From Candidatus Iainarchaeum sp. (lineage in GTDB: Archaea; Iainarchaeota; Iainarchaeia; Iainarchaeales; JAXPJC01), in the NCBI GenBank assembly GCA_016187745.1, contig JACPJC010000003.1, positions 1-64,000 of the forward strand: a DNA stretch of 64,000 bases, read 5' to 3'. Shown one piece after another: positions 16,059 through 24,125 of the stretch. The notes beneath the pieces were generated by a model, which was given only the letters and a program-made list of their open reading frames with translations, searched no databases and was not told where the DNA came from. How positions within the stretch are numbered: position 1 is the stretch's first letter; each line of letters starts with the position of its first letter. Both the position numbers and the translations under genes were made by a program.

Positions 16059-16198
16059 ATCTCAATCCCCAGCAAAATAAGTATTATTGCAAAATGTTTT
16101 TAAGTTACATGGGGCGCGCAATTCCGGCTGACGAAAGCCAGTTAGACAGGTTTAGGCAAAAAACGAAAAACATAATAACAACAAAATCCACAATATTT

Positions 16199-16429
16199 AT
16201 GGAAACCAGCGGAGGTGTTACCAATGGAAACTATAGAACCGGACAAGAAATTATACCCACATCAATGGGGCAATTTCCACAACAGAGTTCCAGGGGCTTC
16301 ACTTCCAGAATCGCCGCAGCAGTCCAGTTCACAACCGCGCTCATAACAATATATCTCCTAGTTTTCCAGCGCATTACGGCGCTTGAAATAGCGCTGTTCT
16401 TTCTCCTCGGCTATGCGATCCACAAATGA
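16199..16429 (+). CDS. Small membrane protein, reading frame uncertain
   Basis: From ATG 16199 this frame encodes 76 residues with a hydrophilic start and two hydrophobic stretches (AAAVQFTTALITIYLLVF and LEIALFFLLGYAI). The frame is open from GTG 16046, but that part overlaps the exonuclease gene and looks non-coding. A competing frame starts at ATG 16224 behind GGAGGTG and gives a plausible hydrophilic 40-residue start (METIEPDKKLYPHQWGNFHN) before it stops in the middle of the membrane-coding region. A frameshift joining the two is possible. A good hairpin and T-tract downstream (16470-16510) argue that something is transcribed here. Confidence 0.4.
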   Translation: METSGGVTNGNYRTGQEIIPTSMGQFPQQSSRGFTSRIAAAVQFTTALITIYLLVFQRITALEIALFFLLGYAIHK

Positions 16430-16469
16430 GGCAGGCGGGCAGAACAAAACCGGCAACAGCCCGCAGCGC

Positions 16470-16510
16470 AGCAGAAGCCCTTCGGAAGGATTCCCCCTTC
16501 TGCTTTTTTT
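16470..16510 (+). terminator. Intrinsic-type terminator
   Basis: AGCAGAAG (16470-16477) and CTTCTGCT (16497-16504) form a stem around a loop that itself contains a CCTTCGGAAGG mini-hairpin. Seven Ts follow (16504-16510). It lies 40 nt after the small membrane ORF on the plus strand. Confidence 0.6.
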
Positions 16511-16588
16511 GACGGCGCAGGGGCGGAAGCGGACTGCAAAATGACTAAATGAGAGTTATTTTGAAGGCATAGGATTTTCATGCAATGG

Positions 16589-17551
16589 TTAAAATGCAGG
16601 CGCATCCAATGACAAGAACCTTATCAGGTCAGTCCGGCCTGATTCAATCAATTTCTTTTTTATTGCCTGCCTATATTCGAAATTATTGCGTATTCTTTTA
16701 AAAGCGATGAACAAATCTCTTGTAGCGGGAATTTCCTTAGCCCCGGACATTTCCCTGAATTTCCTGTTGTGCGCAAGAATAAACTGAAAATCCTCATAGC
16801 CCGATGCGGGCATTCTGCCCCCGTACTGTTTTACTGTCTTTCCGCCGAGGATTAGATAATTCTGAACAAAATGCAGCAGGCTGAGAGTCTTAGGCTCAAA
16901 CCGTCTTCCTTTTGGTTTCCACGGCTCAGGCAGATCCTGAATGATCTTTTTCAGGGTTGCTATCACATCTGCAATTTCTCGTTTTTTCAGCTGTTCAAAT
17001 CTAACTCTTGCCATAATGCCTTCGCGCCCAGGCGCCCTTAACGCAGGAAATACTGCCCATTTATATCTTTCCCTTGTTTCAGGTTTTATAATCTTTGCAG
17101 GGAACTCTTCGGCCCCCTTCGCAGCAAGCCTTTTGAGAAGTATGCCTTCGCCTTTAATGTCCTTGATGGAATTCAAGAAATACACTTCTATCGGGGTTCC
17201 ATACCTTCTCTCGAATAAATGTTTTATTTCATCGATTTTGTATAATTGCGCAGAATTCGGCTTTTTGCCGATTATTGCAATATCAATATCTTTTTCATGC
17301 GCAGCCATCCCTGATGCTGTTGAGCCGATAAGGTAGATTGCCTTAGTCTTATTGCCAAGAATTGAAGGCAGTTTTTTTGCATAATATTCTGCTATTCTCT
17401 TCTTGAATTTATTCGGGTCTTTTATTGCAAGAAGCCTTGGGCTTGGCCTTTTTACATTTAGCAATTCCGAAAGTTGCCTTCTCTCCAGGTTGGTGGTTAC
17501 TGGAACAGCCCCCCATTGACTGCTTTTTCTGAGTCCCTTTGGCAGCCCCAT
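16589..17551 (-). CDS. Nucleotidyltransferase-domain protein (Pol-beta superfamily)
   Basis: The 320 residues include the nucleotidyltransferase motif AIYLIGSTASGMAAHEKDID at about 71-90, with GS and the DID aspartates, and IEVYFLN carrying a later acidic residue. A helical C-terminal region (residues 180-320) follows, with KRIRNNFEYRQAIKKK, perhaps a HEPN-like or substrate-binding domain. Such proteins add nucleotides to proteins, RNA or small molecules. It differs from minimal MNT antitoxins in its size. It has its own AT-rich upstream region and no operon partners. The target is unknown. Confidence 0.7.
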   Translation of the reverse strand: MGLPKGLRKSSQWGAVPVTTNLERRQLSELLNVKRPSPRLLAIKDPNKFKKRIAEYYAKKLPSILGNKTKAIYLIGSTASGMAAHEKDIDIAIIGKKPNSAQLYKIDEIKHLFERRYGTPIEVYFLNSIKDIKGEGILLKRLAAKGAEEFPAKIIKPETRERYKWAVFPALRAPGREGIMARVRFEQLKKREIADVIATLKKIIQDLPEPWKPKGRRFEPKTLSLLHFVQNYLILGGKTVKQYGGRMPASGYEDFQFILAHNRKFREMSGAKEIPATRDLFIAFKRIRNNFEYRQAIKKKLIESGRTDLIRFLSLDAPAF

Positions 17552-17598
17552 AAAAGAAATATAACAATACCCTAATTAATTCCTTACTGTTGTTTAAG

Positions 17599-18822
17599 TC
17601 ATCTTTTTATTATTCTCTTGTAAATCTCCTCATATTCCGCGCAAATGCCGCCCCATGCCGCCTTTTCCTTTGCCATTTTGTGGCCGGCTTGCGCAAGCCT
17701 TGCGCGCAGCGCATCATCGCCAAGGAGTTTTATTATTGCATCTGAAAGCTGCCCCGCGCTTTTCTGCTCAACAAGGAGGCCTGTTTCATTGTTTATTACA
17801 AGGTCCGGAATGCCTCCGGTGTCTGCGCCTATTACGCATTTTCCCGTAAGCATCGCTTCCTTTGTTACCAATCCCTGGCCGCCTTCAGCTACTCCGTGCG
17901 AATCAACAATTGAGGGAATTATGAAAACATCGCATGCGGCATAGTATTTTGCAAGCTCCTCGTGCGCCTTATTGCCGAGGAAAATTATACTGCTCTGGAG
18001 ATTTTGGGCTTTTGCATAGGATTGCAGTTCCTCTTTCAATGGGCCTTCGCCAATGAGCAGCAGGGAAGTTTCGGGGAATTTCTTAAGCACTTCAGGCATT
18101 GCCTCTATCAGATAGCGCTGGCCCTTCATCTCATTGAAGCGCCCTATGCAGAGGAGAATTTTTTTGTTCTGCAGGGAGTGCTCTTTTATGATGGTTTCTC
18201 CGGAATTATTCGGATTGAAAAGCGCATCATCCGCCCCGTTGAATATTATTTGGATATCCTTGTTATAGCCGCAGGATTTCACTGCATTCGCTGTTGCGCT
18301 TGAGGTTGCAGTAACAGCATCCGCAGTGTTTGCGGCAAACCTAATCATGGAGCCCATTTTCATTTTCTTCGCGAGATATGCCTCTGTTCCGATTGCATTT
18401 ATTACTAGGGGGAATTTGCAGAATTTTTTTGCAATTGCGCACATCAGCCCCTGGGGGAAAACCCAGAGGGAATGGACAACATCAGGCCTGAATTTCCCTG
18501 CTGCGCGCATTACTGCAAGAGTGCCCGAAACCATATAGAGCGGCAGCTGCAGTTTTGCAAGATGGGACTTGCGCATATTTGCGGCCATTCCTGAATCGTA
18601 TGCAAGCTTTTCAAATCTGCTCGGGATAAAATATTTGAAGCGCTCAACGGGAATTTCCTTCAGCATATCCCTCTTTGGCAGGCCGGGATAATGGGCTGCA
18701 ACTACCAGAACCTCATGGCCCTTGCGCCTGAACTCCTGCGCCATGTTGTACATGAAATCTGTGAATTTGTCAGTCTCGGTTTTCTGGTAAGAAGAAGTTA
18801 CTATAAGGATTTTCATATTCAT
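17599..18822 (-). CDS. GT4-family glycosyltransferase
   Basis: The 407-residue GT-B enzyme has the N-terminal acceptor domain (KILIVTSSYQKTETDKF, RRKGHEVLVVAAHYPGLPK) and a C-terminal donor domain with KILLCIGRFNEMKGQRYLIEA, an SLLLIGEGPLKEEL strand and the acidic motif AEGGQGLVTKEAMLTGKCVI, where the two glutamates contact the nucleotide sugar. These retaining enzymes elongate lipid-linked glycans at the cytoplasmic face. Its start overlaps the stop of the TIM-barrel gene upstream (ATGA), so it is the last gene of a minus-strand sugar operon running from 25657. Confidence 0.9.
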   Translation of the reverse strand: MNMKILIVTSSYQKTETDKFTDFMYNMAQEFRRKGHEVLVVAAHYPGLPKRDMLKEIPVERFKYFIPSRFEKLAYDSGMAANMRKSHLAKLQLPLYMVSGTLAVMRAAGKFRPDVVHSLWVFPQGLMCAIAKKFCKFPLVINAIGTEAYLAKKMKMGSMIRFAANTADAVTATSSATANAVKSCGYNKDIQIIFNGADDALFNPNNSGETIIKEHSLQNKKILLCIGRFNEMKGQRYLIEAMPEVLKKFPETSLLLIGEGPLKEELQSYAKAQNLQSSIIFLGNKAHEELAKYYAACDVFIIPSIVDSHGVAEGGQGLVTKEAMLTGKCVIGADTGGIPDLVINNETGLLVEQKSAGQLSDAIIKLLGDDALRARLAQAGHKMAKEKAAWGGICAEYEEIYKRIIKR

Positions 18823-20159
18823 CTTCCCCTTGGGGCTGCTTTAATTCTTGGCCGGGAGATCAATGGTTTGGGGAAATGCTCCAAGAATTTCTGGTGCTCG
18901 CGCATCATTCTAGGGGGGGTGTATTCCCTCTGCACGGGGTCCATTTCATTTACAAGGAAGATTTCCTTTTTCCTTCCGGCTTTCATTAAGTGAGAATTAA
19001 ACTTCCCCACAAGCTGCATAAAGCCGCCGATATACATTGTCCCCTCCTGGGGGGGCTGGTGTATATGGCCATGCTGGTGCGCATTATACCACCCGGAAGT
19101 AGTCCCGAATGCCTTCCTTCCCTTTGCGCTTTCAACCTCATAAACAAGCTGTTTTGTTGTGTCAATGCCGCCAAATTTTGTCCTGAATGTTTTAGTTGGC
19201 ATTCCCACATATGCTCCGGAAATATGCATATGCTCTATCTTAAGTCCGGAATAGGCCTTGAAGAACCAGTCAAAAACCCTCTGGCCCGGGACTATTGCAA
19301 AATCCTCAAGCCTGTGCTGCTCAAATGGAAAAATCTTTTGCGTTGATGTTGTCGGCTTTACAATTGCCGAAAGCTTGTTTGCTGCAATTATCCTGTCCTG
19401 CGCGTTTAACTTCGTATTTAATACCCCGCTGAAAAGCTGTTTCTCTGAAGGCTTCATAAACCTGCCGAAATCAATGTAAAAATCCCTTAACATTGCGTCA
19501 TCCCATTTTCCCAAGCCCTTTGACCTCATAAATCTCTGCAGTGGATTATAAACGTGCCTTATTGCCTGGTCTATCCGCATCATGGCAAAATGCTCCATGT
19601 CAAGGACAAAGCCGTCTGCAATTTTGTTAAGTTTCGCATATGTCCTGAAATTTGTCATTGTTCCCGGGGGCTCAATGTCTATGTTCTCAACAAGCACTTT
19701 TCCCCTGTAGCCGAGCTTGCGCTTTACGTTCATAATCTGGCGCATGCGCTCAAGGATTTCGCTCTCCCCTGAAAGAATCGGGGTGTAGCCGCCTCCTGGC
19801 CTTTTCTTCCATATGACCCCGAAAGGGGGATGCACAACCACTGTGCCGACATTCATCAGCTTCGCAACTTTCATTGCGTTTTCCATCTGGTGCAATTTTT
19901 CCTTTACAATGTTTGGCGTCCATTCCAGGCCCGCGGGCGCATGCAGGGAGATTGGCTTCAGGCCGCTCTCCGCGATGTTTATTTTTGCCTGTTTTGCAAA
20001 TGCTTCAGGATTGCTTATCAGCTTCGGATTGGTATATATTTCAAATGCATCATAGCCGGCGTTTCTAAGGCTTGAGAGCTGTGCCAGGTCCAAAGGGAGG
20101 GCCTTGCCTGCTGGATGGACCGCTGGCGAAGGCGCTGCGCCGAATTTTAGCCCCGCCAT
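18819..20159 (-). CDS. Sugar phosphate isomerase/epimerase-like TIM-barrel protein
   Basis: The N-terminal 300 residues resemble the xylose-isomerase-like (AP endonuclease 2) TIM barrel: AGYDAFEIYTNPKL, LKPISLHAPAG, NVGTVVVHPPFGV, GKVLVENIDIEP, and a VLDMEHFAMM strand with the histidine and acidic residues that would hold metal. At 446 residues it is well over the usual 270-290, with a C-terminal extension (YVGMPTKTFRTKFGG, then HQHGHIHQPPQEG) rich in histidines. It would isomerise or epimerise a sugar or a derivative, but the substrate is unknown. It is translationally coupled to the GT4 gene. Confidence 0.65.
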   Translation of the reverse strand: MAGLKFGAAPSPAVHPAGKALPLDLAQLSSLRNAGYDAFEIYTNPKLISNPEAFAKQAKINIAESGLKPISLHAPAGLEWTPNIVKEKLHQMENAMKVAKLMNVGTVVVHPPFGVIWKKRPGGGYTPILSGESEILERMRQIMNVKRKLGYRGKVLVENIDIEPPGTMTNFRTYAKLNKIADGFVLDMEHFAMMRIDQAIRHVYNPLQRFMRSKGLGKWDDAMLRDFYIDFGRFMKPSEKQLFSGVLNTKLNAQDRIIAANKLSAIVKPTTSTQKIFPFEQHRLEDFAIVPGQRVFDWFFKAYSGLKIEHMHISGAYVGMPTKTFRTKFGGIDTTKQLVYEVESAKGRKAFGTTSGWYNAHQHGHIHQPPQEGTMYIGGFMQLVGKFNSHLMKAGRKKEIFLVNEMDPVQREYTPPRMMREHQKFLEHFPKPLISRPRIKAAPRGR

Positions 20160-20162
20160 ATT

Positions 20163-21302
20163 TTATCCTCTCCGCAGTTCTGCAATGGAAGTGCAGATTC
20201 TTCTTATGTCTTCATTTGTGAGATTGAGCGAAGAGGGCAATTGAAGGCCCTTGCGCGAAATTTCCTCCGCAATTGGAAATTCCTTTCCTGAAGCGAAAGG
20301 CGCATAGGGCTTCATCCTGTGCAAGGGATAGAAAACCGGGCGGGTTTCAATATCCTGCCCCTTCAATTTCAGTGCAATTTCATCACGCGTCAATCCGAAG
20401 GAATCCTCAACTGAAATTATTATGAATGTTGCAATGCGCTTTGCGTAAGGCGCGGTTTTCGGAACTGAAATCCCGGGAATTTTTGAAAGGAGCTTATTGT
20501 AGAGGGACATTTGCGCTAGCTTTGCCTTTATTTTTTTCTTGTAGGTCTCAAGCTGTGCAACCCCTATTGCGGCCTGGACATTTGTCAAGCGGTAATTATA
20601 GCCTATTACTTCGTGCCAGTAGTATTTGCCGCGCACATAGCCCTGGTCCCTTATAATGCGTGCGCACTCCGCATAATCTGCATCATCAGTTACTAGCATC
20701 CCCCCCTCGCCTGTTGCAATCAATTTGCTTGCGTGGAATGAGAAACATGCAGCATCCCCTAATGAGCCAACCGGCTTGCCTTTATACTCCGAGCCGTGCG
20801 CAGGGCAGGCATCCTCTATGACTTTCAGATTGTGGCGCTGGGCAATTTCCATTATTGGGTCCATATCCGCGGGATGGCCATAAACATGAACGGGAATTAT
20901 TGCTTTTGTTTTTGAAGTGATTGCCTCCTCAATTTTATTCACATCAATTGTAAAATAATCTGCATCAGCATCAACAAAGTTTGGGATTGCGCAAGAGTGC
21001 AAGGCGCAGTTTGCGCTTGCAGCAAATGTGAAATCAGGCACTATGACCTCATCGCCGGGCTTTATCCCATAAGCGAGAAGCGCGAGATGCAATGCTGTTG
21101 TTCCGGAGGAGGTTGCAACCCCGTGGGCGCGGTTGCATAATTCTGCAAATTCAGATTCAAACTGCTTTACGAAAGGGCCTCCTGCGGCAATCCAGTTGGA
21201 TTTGAAGCATTCCTTAATGTACTTAAGCTCATTGCCATCAAGAGTCGGCTGGGCGGCGGGAAGGAATTTTGGCTGTTTCCTGATTTTTTTATTTTTTGGC
21301 AT
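20163..21302 (-). CDS. DegT/DnrJ/EryC1/StrS aminotransferase 1
   Basis: The 379 residues show the fold-I PLP aminotransferase of sugar aminotransferases: SGTTALHLALLAYGIKPGDEV, VIPVHVYGHPADMD, VIEDACPAHGSEYKG, and the PLP-binding lysine K193 in SFHASKLIATGEGG. GYNYRLTNVQAAIGVAQLE follows. The pattern is close to GDP-perosamine synthase-type enzymes that aminate 4-keto sugars. Its ATG overlaps the stop of the epimerase gene by one base (TAATG), so an epimerase/dehydratase, this aminotransferase and the TIM-barrel protein form one pathway-like run. The exact NDP-sugar is not determined. Confidence 0.88.
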   Translation of the reverse strand: MPKNKKIRKQPKFLPAAQPTLDGNELKYIKECFKSNWIAAGGPFVKQFESEFAELCNRAHGVATSSGTTALHLALLAYGIKPGDEVIVPDFTFAASANCALHSCAIPNFVDADADYFTIDVNKIEEAITSKTKAIIPVHVYGHPADMDPIMEIAQRHNLKVIEDACPAHGSEYKGKPVGSLGDAACFSFHASKLIATGEGGMLVTDDADYAECARIIRDQGYVRGKYYWHEVIGYNYRLTNVQAAIGVAQLETYKKKIKAKLAQMSLYNKLLSKIPGISVPKTAPYAKRIATFIIISVEDSFGLTRDEIALKLKGQDIETRPVFYPLHRMKPYAPFASGKEFPIAEEISRKGLQLPSSLNLTNEDIRRICTSIAELRRG

Positions 21303-22300
21303 TAAAATGCACCTTCCTTCTGCAAATCAAGCATGCGCTTTGCATTGTAGTAAATATTGTTCTCATAGGCGGGGATTAAATTATTATTCAATGCGTTTTT
21401 GAGCTCGGCAATGCCCTCTTTTACGGAAACCTTTGCCTTGTATCCGAGCGTGCGCCCAATCTTGTCGAAATTCAGGTTATAGGATGCGGAATTTGCAACT
21501 TCCTTATGGACAATTTTTGTATTCGGGAATTCATCTGCAATCATCTGCGCAATCTGCCCTACTGTATAATTCTCGGAATTTGAGCCAACATTGAACACCT
21601 GCTTGTGGATTGCATCCTTGTCAGCGCGAAGGCATGTGATGTATGCGTTTGCCGCATCGCTGACATGGAGGTTAGGGCGCCATTGCGAGCCGCCCATCTG
21701 CGTTATTTCATGCCTGTTGAATGCATGCGCGGACATTGCATTTATGACCAAATCAAGCCTTTGGCGCGGGGAATAGCCGAATACTGTGGATTTGCGCAAT
21801 GCGCATACTGTGAAGTCTTTTGAGGCTGCATCAAATAATGCCTCCTCGCACCTGATGCGGTATTTTGCATACAATGAGACCGGGGAAAGGGGGGAACTTT
21901 CAGTAAGGGAAATATTTTTGCCTGCTCCGTAAATGCTTGCGGAACTTCCATAAATGAAGCGCTGAACGCCAGCTGATTTTGCGTATTTGAGAAGGAGTTT
22001 TGTGCCCTCGTAATTTATGAGCCTGGTTTTCTCCTCACTTATGTCGCAGGACGCGTCATTTGCCAATCCTGCCAAATGAAGTACTGCGGAACAGCCTTTT
22101 ACTGCTTTTTTTGCAGCTTCGGGATTTTCTATTCTCCCATTAATCAATTCGAAATTTTCATTTTTGTGGAACTGTTTTATTCCGGAATCCCCGAAAAACA
22201 GGCAATCGAGAACCCTTACACTATGGCCGGCATCCAGCAATTGCTTTGTCAATATGCTCCCTATGTAGCCCGCGCCGCCTGTTGCTAGGATTTTATCCAT
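21302..22300 (-). CDS. NAD-dependent epimerase/dehydratase (extended SDR)
   Basis: The 332 residues have the glycine motif ATGGAGYIGS at 6-15, AVLHLAGLANDASCD, and an SSASIYG serine site with the YAKYR (YxxxK) pair. RPNLHVSDAANAYI and FNVGSNSENYTVGQIAQMI are typical of nucleotide-sugar epimerases and dehydratases. It probably makes the sugar used by the adjacent aminotransferase. The stop is fused to the aminotransferase start (TAATG), and the methyltransferase gene lies eight bases upstream. Confidence 0.85.
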   Translation of the reverse strand: MDKILATGGAGYIGSILTKQLLDAGHSVRVLDCLFFGDSGIKQFHKNENFELINGRIENPEAAKKAVKGCSAVLHLAGLANDASCDISEEKTRLINYEGTKLLLKYAKSAGVQRFIYGSSASIYGAGKNISLTESSPLSPVSLYAKYRIRCEEALFDAASKDFTVCALRKSTVFGYSPRQRLDLVINAMSAHAFNRHEITQMGGSQWRPNLHVSDAANAYITCLRADKDAIHKQVFNVGSNSENYTVGQIAQMIADEFPNTKIVHKEVANSASYNLNFDKIGRTLGYKAKVSVKEGIAELKNALNNNLIPAYENNIYYNAKRMLDLQKEGAF

Positions 22301-22308
22301 TTTGCGCC

Positions 22309-22950
22309 TCAGGAAACCCTGTCAAATACGTATCTGCTTACCTTTTCATGCTCAGTTGGGGTTTTTGAGACCAGCTTGAAATCCGGAATTTCAGAGAAGA
22401 GCTCCTCGTAATTGTGCAGGGTTATGTGCTTTGATTTTATCATCTGGTCCGCGAGCGTTACCCTTCCGATGTCCGGTTCTAACAGAATTATGCGCTTTTT
22501 CGCAACCCTTGCAATTTCCGAAAGCGTCTTTTTGATGTCGCGCTTCGGAACGTGCACAAGCACAACAGAGCTTAGAACCGCATCAAAGGACTTGTCCGGA
22601 AACTCAAGCGCATTTGCCTTCATTACCTTCAATGCCGCCTTTTCCCCGAGGAATCTGCGCGCATTGTCAATCATCCCTGCGCTTATGTCTGTTCCCTGCA
22701 ATTTTGCTTTGGGGAAGTTTCCCGCAATCAGTTTCAGGTTCCTTCCAAAACCGCAGCCTATCTCAAGCAATGAATTCGGATTTATTTCTTTAAGCGCCTC
22801 AATAAGCAGGGGATTCATCTTGTCCTGGTCGTGAAGCCCGCGCTCCCCTAATCTGTACTCGTGCACATAGCTGCTGCTTCTCTCTTCCCAATAATCCTTC
22901 GGATTGTAGTTCCTGAAGAAAACATCCCTCAGCGCTGAAAACAGACTCAT
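22309..22950 (-). CDS. SAM-dependent methyltransferase (type 11)
   Basis: The 213-residue protein starts with a region typical of glycan-cluster methyltransferases (YNPKDYWEERSSSYVHEY), then the SAM motif SLLEIGCGFGRNLKLI near residue 60, KLQGTDISAGMI, and FDAVLSSVVLVHVPK. The acceptor is probably a sugar hydroxyl or lipid-linked intermediate. Its start overlaps the stop of the DegT-like gene by four bases, so they are co-translated. Confidence 0.85.
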   Translation of the reverse strand: MSLFSALRDVFFRNYNPKDYWEERSSSYVHEYRLGERGLHDQDKMNPLLIEALKEINPNSLLEIGCGFGRNLKLIAGNFPKAKLQGTDISAGMIDNARRFLGEKAALKVMKANALEFPDKSFDAVLSSVVLVHVPKRDIKKTLSEIARVAKKRIILLEPDIGRVTLADQMIKSKHITLHNYEELFSEIPDFKLVSKTPTEHEKVSRYVFDRVS

Positions 22951-24125
22951 TTTCTCACTCCTTTTTTGTTCGGTCCAATGCTATTAACAATCTCAACAAT
23001 TCTTTTTAATTCCCTATCGCTCAGGCGCGAATGCACTGGTAGATTGAGTATTTGCTTCGCAATGGACTGCGCGCCCCTATACTTATTGCCGCCATAGGAA
23101 TAGGAAAAGCTGAAGCCGGTATCCAGGCCTTTTGTAAGGCAGCGCTTGTAGAAATCCCCCTTCTCCATATTTTCAACCATTATCGGGAAGCGCACCATTA
23201 CCGCGGAATTTTCCTTCGGTATTTTTATCAGGCGCAGGCCCTTTGACTTTATCTTATTGAAATAGAATTTTGCGATTTCCTTCCTGCGCGCAATTGTTTT
23301 ATTTATCCTGCGCAATTGCGCCAGCCCGATTGCGGCCTGGAGATTTGTAAAATCTTCATTGTAATCATGATTCTTGCGCAGGTCAAGCTCGCCCGTATAG
23401 GATGTGAAGCCCTCCTTTTTCTGGAACAGTGGGAGGGTTATATGCTCATAAATGAAAGAGCTTGCGAAGATATTGAATGAGAGAAGTGTTGCAAACCTCT
23501 GCAGAAGGCGGGAAAGCTTCTGCTTCCTCTTTTCCTTATTGTATGCGGAGAGGGTTTTTTTGTAAAGTTCCTCGTTTTTGAATAATACCGCCCCGCCGCG
23601 CGCGCAAGGGAGGGATTTTGTGAAATCAAAGCTTATTATGCTGGCCTCTCCGAAAGAGCCGCACATTCTGCTTTTATGCGCCAAGCCGAAGCATGCGGCG
23701 CTGTCCTCAATCAGAATGCACTCATTTGATTTTGCAATCCTGCCTATTTCATCAATTTCGCAGGGAATCCCGAACTGGTGCATAAGAAGCACAATTGAAT
23801 TCGGCTTTATGCTGCGCCCGAGTGATGAAGCCGAAATGCTTAACGTGTCCAAATCAGCATCAATATAATTGACTTTTTTGTCTGCAAGAATGCAGGCTTC
23901 AATTACCGCATTGCAGCAGTATGCGGAAACAAAAATTTCCTTCTGGGGGAGCTGCTTAAGAAGGTAATACAAGCCGCCGTGGGCGCTCGGAACCAGCAGC
24001 GCATATGGCATGTTGAAAAATTCGGAAAGTTTCTGCGCGAATCTTTGCTTTGGGCTGCGCAGGAGATTTGCAAAAACAAAGGGAAGGGAGCTTAATCCGA
24101 ATTCAACCTTCAATCGCGCTATCAT
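22947..24125 (-). CDS. DegT/DnrJ-like aminotransferase 2, divergent
   Basis: The 392 residues follow the DegT plan (MPYALLVPSAHGGLYYLL, VLLMHQFGIPCEIDEIG, CILIEDSAACFG) and keep the PLP lysine K170 in SFDFTKSLPCARGG. The middle section (about 195-260) contains an insertion with an amphipathic or membrane-near stretch absent from ordinary sugar aminotransferases. DFTNLQAAIGLAQLRRINK is standard. The substrate may be a lipid-linked or otherwise unusual keto compound. It overlaps the radical SAM gene by four bases (ATGA), suggesting the two act in sequence. Confidence 0.75.
   Translation of the reverse strand: MIARLKVEFGLSSLPFVFANLLRSPKQRFAQKLSEFFNMPYALLVPSAHGGLYYLLKQLPQKEIFVSAYCCNAVIEACILADKKVNYIDADLDTLSISASSLGRSIKPNSIVLLMHQFGIPCEIDEIGRIAKSNECILIEDSAACFGLAHKSRMCGSFGEASIISFDFTKSLPCARGGAVLFKNEELYKKTLSAYNKEKRKQKLSRLLQRFATLLSFNIFASSFIYEHITLPLFQKKEGFTSYTGELDLRKNHDYNEDFTNLQAAIGLAQLRRINKTIARRKEIAKFYFNKIKSKGLRLIKIPKENSAVMVRFPIMVENMEKGDFYKRCLTKGLDTGFSFSYSYGGNKYRGAQSIAKQILNLPVHSRLSDRELKRIVEIVNSIGPNKKGVRK

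Noticed and set aside
16046..16198. Upstream extension of the small membrane ORF from GTG 16046
   Set aside because: It overlaps the exonuclease gene's start and shows no coding character, and promoter-like sequence lies downstream of it.
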